Source of the DNA: Pyrocephalus nanus
Taxonomy: Eukaryota > Chordata > Aves > Passeriformes > Tyrannidae
DNA length: 64,000 nt
Reading direction: 5' to 3'
NCBI GenBank assembly: GCA_038380795.1
Contig: CM076261.1
Coordinates: forward strand, 92,526,418 to 92,590,417
Position 1 is the first letter of the stretch; every line of letters begins with the position of its first letter. The notes beneath the pieces were generated by a model. That model was not told the origin of the DNA and searched no databases. It saw only the letters and a program-made list of their open reading frames with translations. Both the position numbers and the translations under genes were made by a program. Shown in pieces: positions 57,948 through 64,000 of the stretch.

Positions 57948-60364
57948 CTAAGGCAAAGGTCTTCCTAAGTTACCCTTTGTACATAATTCATCTTTGGTGA
58001 TCTTCACATGCAGAAGACACAGGAATTACTCTATTCCTCTCTTAAGGGAGGCTTCTGTTTTGGCTATTTTTTCCTACAGCAAGAGATCATCAGAAGTTCT
58101 CCATTTCCATGCAAAGGCCATCAAGTGCCGGGCATATTAAAAAGCTAAACATGAGATGCAAAAGTGGATCACAACAACTGTCAGAATCAAGCCAGAAACA
58201 AAGAATGTAATGAAAAACACACAGATAATACAACCTGAAGATTGGATTGTGAAAAAATATCAGGCCTGAAACTATGACTAACGACATCCCTTCTTACTGC
58301 CATTGAAGTATGACTTGATCCAGCAAATGCAGGCTGGGTTTCCTGGATCTGGCATGGGTAATGCATGTGGAAGGCACAACTGGAACATTACAAAATCATT
58401 TTTAGTCTTTATTTTCAAGATCACTTTGTCACTCTGTGGTACGTGAGCAGATGCAAACCCAGGACTTCATTTCTGTTATATACACAACACTGCCTAAATT
58501 CTCACAGAAACACAGTTAGTTCCTATAGTCATATTTTAACAAAATTGTCTTAGTTTCTGGACAGTCAAAAATATTTAGAATCCACCTCCCAAGGGACCTG
58601 GAGAACAGCTCCCATCTAATTATTGTGTCGCTCTTTTCTAAGTGATGGATACTTCAGAAAAATATTCCTGTCTAACAATATTTAATATGTAACTGCTGGC
58701 ATTCAGACTGCATTCCTCTGTTAAAGGATTGTTACTGGCAATATGGTAATTTTTTTCTGGCAATCAAATGTGAATATAAGCACTTTTTACCCCAACAGTG
58801 TAGAATAAATCCACATCAGCTTCAGGAATACAAAGTAGATTACTCTTACCAATGGTTCACTGAGCATCTCTGCTTGAAGTAACTTTTATTCAGCTCTAAG
58901 TTATGGAAAAATTCAGTAAACAGGGCTCCTTTTACTCAGAGCCACTTACTAAGTTCTCAGATCTTCTAACCATGCTTTTACTTATACTGTGTAAACTGTA
59001 TTTAGCACAGTGACACCTCATGTCACATGAGCTCCAAAAAAACACCCCCAACAACACACTTGCCAGCTAGAAAGTGAAGAGTCTGAGTAAAAAAAAACTA
59101 CAGAGAGAAAAATATCACACAAAACAGTACTATGAACACAGCTGTAGGTAGAATATATGAAGGCAATAAACAGAGATAAAATATAATGTTTCAAGATTAC
59201 AGATCCACTTAAAGAAAAGCACAACAAAATTAAATCCTGGCTCTTTTTCTGAAACATATCTCCCTTTTATCATCAGTATTCTGCTTTCTCCTGTGCTAAA
59301 AATATTCATATCAAGTTCTGTGTCTGCATTTTATATCAGTAACGTTGCTTCGGTATTTATTCCTCAGCCTATGGAATGTGTAGTAAATTGGAAGGCTCTG
59401 CACAAAAAATCAAAACAAAAAATAAATACCACAACCTAAATCAGTCACTCATCCTTAAAACTGCACCACTACTCAAACACAGCTTCTGCACTTTGCTTTT
59501 AACGTGAAGATTTCTCCCATCTCCAAAGACACATTCCACCAGTGAGGTGTTAACAAATGGACAAAATGATTCCCAAAAATAGCTGACTGAAGGAGGAAAT
59601 GGATAAGCTGGACATTGGGTTACAATCACCAACTAAAAAATGGATTTTTTTTAAACTTTTTCATTGATCACATGGACTTCACGCCAAAAGAAGCAGAAGG
59701 CAGGGAAGGGCAACCTCCCGAACATCGCCCAGCTTTGTCACTGGGCTGTGCATCAGAAAACCAAGACTAAAATCTATTTTAGCCATAAAAGTCGTCCTCT
59801 GCTTTTATCTTCTGCAGTTAATTTACAACCTGTTTCTTGTCAAGAGTTCTCTGCACTTCTTTTCTCCCCAGATTTGTCCTTGTTTGCTGTGGGTTACAAG
59901 AATCTATAGAATCTATACAGAAAGAGGTAAAAATAGACAATTCAGCTTGAAACAAGCATTGGTTTTATTGCAAACAGCCAAGATAACGATGGCTCACGTT
60001 GTGCAAGGGCACCTGTACCTTGCCCTTCACAGTAATTACATATCAGGGAAAGCAGAAAAGATCTTAAAACTCAAAAGTTTAAACATATACTCACTCCAGG
60101 AAAAGGCACTAGAATTCTGTCTTAACTTCTCTGCCTCATGGGGAGCTATCCAAATTTCTTACTAGATGAGTTATCAATAAATCATGAGATATTTGTATAA
60201 AAACACTGCATTATGCAAAAAAAAAAAAAAAAATTAAATATCCAATCTTGCAAATGCAAAACAGGTTTTGCTTCTCTCTGGCCAACCTTGCCTGTGCAGG
60301 AGGAGGGATAAAGTAACAACAGTTTTCATGAATAATGAAACAATCGTGTTTTGAAACTACTGGG
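57948..60364. other. Unique noncoding sequence
   Basis: No gene or mobile element supported. It contains an A17 run at 60217-60233. The frames at 59664-59909 and 59884-60165 are short and unrecognised. Confidence 0.5.
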
Positions 60365-60600
60365 TTTTGTCACGAAACGAGCGCACGCCGCTGTCACAGC
60401 TCCTCAGACAACCGAGCATCCTTACAGGGATGCAAATTATTCAAATACAAATTAAGTGAATGAAGAGGAAAAGGTCAGCTCCTCGGCAAGGCTGATGATA
60501 CGTCTGCACAGTATCATCCCACGTCATCTGTCAGGACGGCTCACGGGGGGGGAAATATGACAACCCTCCTGATGGCGCCGCCGACACCTCAATGACAGTT
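60365..60600. promoter_or_regulatory. CpG-rich candidate promoter or enhancer
   Basis: CpG is rare elsewhere in the window, but here about 14-16 CpGs fall in roughly 240 bp, including five within ACGAAACGAGCGCACGCCG and several in GATGGCGCCGCCGACACC. A perfect octamer ATGCAAAT (60430-60437) lies in the AT-rich centre, and TGACAGTTGTC follows at 60593-60603. There is no transposon texture. The mixture of CpG-dense edges and homeodomain/POU-type words suits a hypomethylated developmental enhancer or a small CpG promoter. It lies upstream of the minus-strand exon at 56.4 kb. Confidence 0.4.
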
Positions 60601-62939
60601 GTCTGAAGTCCCATTAAAGCAGCAGTGCAGAACTACTAAAGGCACCAGACAGCCCATTTCACCACTTCCCACAAAATGAGTTTCAGCTTTACTGGAAATC
60701 TTATTCTGCCCCTCAGCAGAAAGGCCTTCGTAAGGAGAAACAGGAACTTCCTGCAAATGGCATCGCAACTCCTGAGCCGGTGCCTTACACATCCCGCTTG
60801 CCTAAAGCTGTGCCAGTTAAAATCTAGCATCACTGACAGTTTCACAGAAGTGGCAACTGGCAGATAGAATTAATAGGTGATAATTCAGTGAGGGAGTACC
60901 GCTGGGAGTGCTGTAAACTCCTGCCCTTGTTCCTGGCAGGACAGCAGGAAGGTCCCAGGCATATCCCATCCCCCAGTGACGCAGCTCAGCTCTTTTCATG
61001 TCCTCTTCTCTTAGAAGAGGATGAATCTATGAAGTGAAATTAATTACGTGATACTCTCCAAATAAAACAAGGTTAAAAGCAGGCATGGTATTAAAAGAAA
61101 AGCAACATAACTAGATTTCATCTTTCATTAAGTGAATAAAATACTGCAGTTTAGCTTGGAAGAATAAAATATAGAGATATTCCTTATTCAATTATCCTTA
61201 GGAAGAAACAATATAACAGGAACCCAAAAACTCTTCCTCATGGCTAACTACCTATTTAAATACTATCATCCCTGGATGACTTTGCAAGCTGCTTCCATAA
61301 TGAAGCTGAGAGGAGGCAGTTGGAGACTTTATTCAATATTCTGTTTCCTGTTCTTTCTGTCTTATATAAAGTAGACAGAAAGGACACTGAGCCAGACCAT
61401 GTTACCACTACTTGTGCAAAATGCTTATATGTATGAAAAGGATAGTGAATGATTTTAAATTTCAGGGAAAGCTTGAAGTGAGGATGATATTCTTGTTCTC
61501 TCTTCCAAGAGGAACAATAAATGCATAAAGGCAAGTTTACTTTAAAAACTGTGCCTGATTCCATCGTGCAATCTCAGTAATAACGTTTTTATACCATCGT
61601 GTTTCAGGTGCACATTAATTCCACCCTAAATACAAGCCCTGCAGCTGACATAAAACTGGAAGTCTATAACACTTCACAGGCAAAGGGGGGCCTCAAGAAT
61701 CAAATCTCTTGTGAGATGAACACATACGTACCATTAGCTGAAAATGAGAATGTAAAGTAACGCAAATTAACACATTCCTTGTGTTTACATCCAATTATTT
61801 CACAGTTTTAGAAGTACAATCTATATTTCACTCACTGCTATAAAATACAACTGTAAAATTCAGCAGCTCAAGTGACCAACAAGTAACGATCTCTCCTCCT
61901 GACCTAAAACCAACTGCAGGAAGAAAAACGATGACTTTAATATCTGAACAATACAGAGCAAAAGATAAATTTTTCCATTAATCTTGAGAAAGGTCAATTA
62001 AATTTAAAAATTTGCATTTAGAACTTATTATTTACTTAAAATAATTGAAGAGGAGATAAAAGTCCAACTATAGTGCTGAAGTCTGCAATATTCAACAGCT
62101 TTATATTTATCTGATCCACAGCATTTCAGATGATAACAAGTTAAACCAGGAAAGAATAGTCTCACTGTATATAATGGAATATTGGAAAATGGAGCAGTGT
62201 TGTTGTTAGCTACATAAATCTTCTGTTTAAATGTGATTATACTAAGCGTGCTGAGACTATAGCTTTTTAATTCCTTGCTCCAAATCTGAAAACCATAAAC
62301 TGGGAATGAAGAGGTATAACAATTAACTTCTACTTGCCTCTTTTTTCACTCACCCACTTAAATAATTTGGACTCCTATGGCAATCACTATGCAGCAAAAC
62401 TGTTAGTTACTTAATGAAATCAGAAATTTAAAATAATATTAATGGGAATATCTGCTCTATAAACACACCAATTTCCACAAGGGGCATAAGAGACCATTAA
62501 TAGTCTTTCATACCATTAGGAAATTTGGAAGAGCCTAAGTATAGTAACACTTGAAGACTGAGTTAAATATGCTCCCTTTATCACAGCTGAACCATGCAAG
62601 GACTGCAACCTTCTCGTTATCCAAAATAATGCCATACTGTACCTCCTACCTCTCTCTCAGTGGAATAGTAATAATCAGAGAAAAAAACGTTAAAATATAT
62701 ATGTTCATAATCAGTTGCTCATGTGTGCAATTCAGTATTGCCTTTATATGGCAGAAAGTTCAAAAGGAAACATATGCAAATCAAAACCATGGAATTTTGT
62801 GCCATATGCAAGACCAAAAAACCCTCAGTTCTACAGTCATACCCAGTTATCACTCCAGCTGCCTGAGTCTTCTCAGGAAAAGATGGAGACCCCAAAACAC
62901 AAAAAGAAAAAATAGAGTTGAATAAGGAAAGCAACTCTG
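60601..62939. other. Unique noncoding sequence
   Basis: GC content stays raised to about 60990, then falls. It contains the 9-bp hairpin at 61001-61021. Reading frames of 102 codons (61256-61564, minus) and 124 codons (62551-62925, plus) have no recognisable domain. No CR1 tail was seen. Confidence 0.5.
61001..61021. repeat. Perfect 9-bp hairpin with 3-base loop
   Basis: TCCTCTTCT (61001-61009) and AGAAGAGGA (61013-61021) are exact reverse complements around CTT. In RNA two further G-U pairs would extend the stem. It sits at the edge where the GC-raised segment gives way to AT-rich DNA. Confidence 0.8.
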
Positions 62940-63320
62940 TTGTGTTCAGAACATCTTTTTCCAGGCAGCCTCAAGTGCAGGAACCAGGTCCTCACCTGCT
63001 GCAACCCCCATCTTCGTTCTGATTGCGCCCACAGCGAGCGTTAAGGAACACGGGACAGAAACCCCAAGTGTCTCTGCCCCTGGGACACCCCAAAGAGACC
63101 AGAAGCACCAGAAGGGAGCACTGTGGTCTGGCATCATTTCACAGCAAAGGCCCTGTCCTATCCAACACTGAGGGCTGTTGCTGGTCCCAGGGCCCTCCAG
63201 GATGGTACAGATGGGGTGGAGTTGGGTGTGTGACAGCCTCACACAGCCATGACAAACAACCTCCTGCTCGTGACAAACCTGGAGCATCAATTCACCCTCT
63301 CCTAAGAGAAAAGGCGTAAA
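62940..63320. other. GC-richer segment of unknown nature
   Basis: Clearly GC-richer than its surroundings, with a small CpG group near 63018-63055 (TTCGTTCTGATTGCGCCCAC onwards) and reading frames open on both strands (127 codons minus, 98 codons plus). Neither translation resembles a family I know, and no CR1 or LTR ends are seen. It could be a decayed transposon, a regulatory element or a noncoding exon. Confidence 0.4.
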
Positions 63321-64000
63321 AATCCCCAATAAATCAATGTTCCACTTTTAAAGTAAAATGACTGTGACACTGTACACATCTGAAAGGGTAATTTCAGAGA
63401 AGATCCTACTCTGAACCAAACTCAGGGTGCAAAAAGCACCAGGATAGCCTGTACATCTGGGAAATCATTCACATGTGGAGTCCATCTCAGTGATTGTTCA
63501 AGGGAAAATGCAGAGATACAGAGCTTTATACACATCAGGAAAATGCAAATTTCTTATAAAGGAAGTGTTCCAAACATTTTTTGGGTAGAATCACAGGATG
63601 CATGAATGCTCAGTGTGCAAGAGTACACACTTCACCACAGACTGTCACTTCAAGATAAAATTAGACTTTACATTCATAATGAATTATTAATTTACCAGCT
63701 ACTTGCTTGTCTTCTCTTTTTATATACAAAGATAACATTTGCCCTTTTCCCAGAGCACTGCAATGGAAGTTCACCTCAAGATGATTTACTGTGATAACCA
63801 AATTCTTTTCCAAGTCACTGTTTTTCCACTATAACCTTTGTAATTCTATCACACCTGCAACCTTCACATTTTCTAAATTTCTTAAAGAAGCAAGAGTTGT
63901 TCAGAGCACTCCTTGAAGAGTTTTGTATTCAAGTTAGCCCATGAAATGTTTAAATGTTTATTTTGCCACAGACACACCAATTCCTTTCATAGAGAGGGTT
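63321..64000. other. Unique noncoding sequence to window end
   Basis: No gene or repeat seen. The AGAATCACAGGATGCATG string at about 63589 recalls the start of a minus-strand CR1 tail, but nothing after it continues the match. Confidence 0.5.

Noticed and set aside
63589..63612. CR1-tail-like AGAATCACAGGATGCATG
   Set aside because: The GGTTGGAAGGGACC block that should follow is absent.

Overview
The window looks like bird nuclear DNA, most likely from a songbird. Its only abundant interspersed repeats are CR1 LINE fragments: 5'-truncated pieces whose 3' ends carry the avian short-period ATTCTATG/ATTCTGTG tail, in both orientations and of very different ages. It is AT-rich, CpG-poor and scattered with short A, T and TC runs. 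I see no bacterial operons, tRNA or rRNA genes, CRISPR array, insertion sequence or recognisable provirus. No complete protein-coding gene can be supported. Most open reading frames are 60-100 codons, as expected by chance in DNA of this kind, so the window is best read as intergenic or large-intron sequence.

Layout. 1-14 kb: unique AT-rich DNA with one old CR1 tail (2.57 kb), a possible very old CR1/L3-like stretch (6.1-6.4 kb) and simple repeats. 14-24.3 kb: three clear CR1 pieces (14.74, 17.05 and 24.06 kb) and unrepetitive sequence around 18.6-19.0 and 20.6-21.2 kb that reads like conserved noncoding DNA. 24.37-26.35 kb: a pair of 55-bp arms in inverted orientation, identical at 54 of 55 positions and 1,869 bp apart, which is the most striking structure in the window. 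26.4-48.6 kb: long unique stretch with one CR1 (39.77 kb), a 14-base G run, an AT block and a MEF2-type site. 48.6-58 kb: CR1-dense, including an old minus-strand element in which a 3' UTR is joined to an endonuclease-domain remnant with the reverse transcriptase missing. 56.3-61 kb: the best evidence for gene-related sequence. This is a candidate minus-strand coding exon (acceptor, then an ATG, then 37 codons) at 56320-56432, a paired E-box plus MEF2 site at 56.7-56.9 kb, and a locally CpG-rich segment at 60.36-60.60 kb. 62.9-63.3 kb is a GC-richer segment of unknown nature.

A working hypothesis, inference only, is that a minus-strand transcript starts somewhere above 56.4 kb, possibly near 60.4-60.9 kb, and uses the 56.4-kb exon as a first coding exon, with the rest of the gene below or outside the window. 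All conservation statements are impressions from sequence texture; no alignment or database search was possible.
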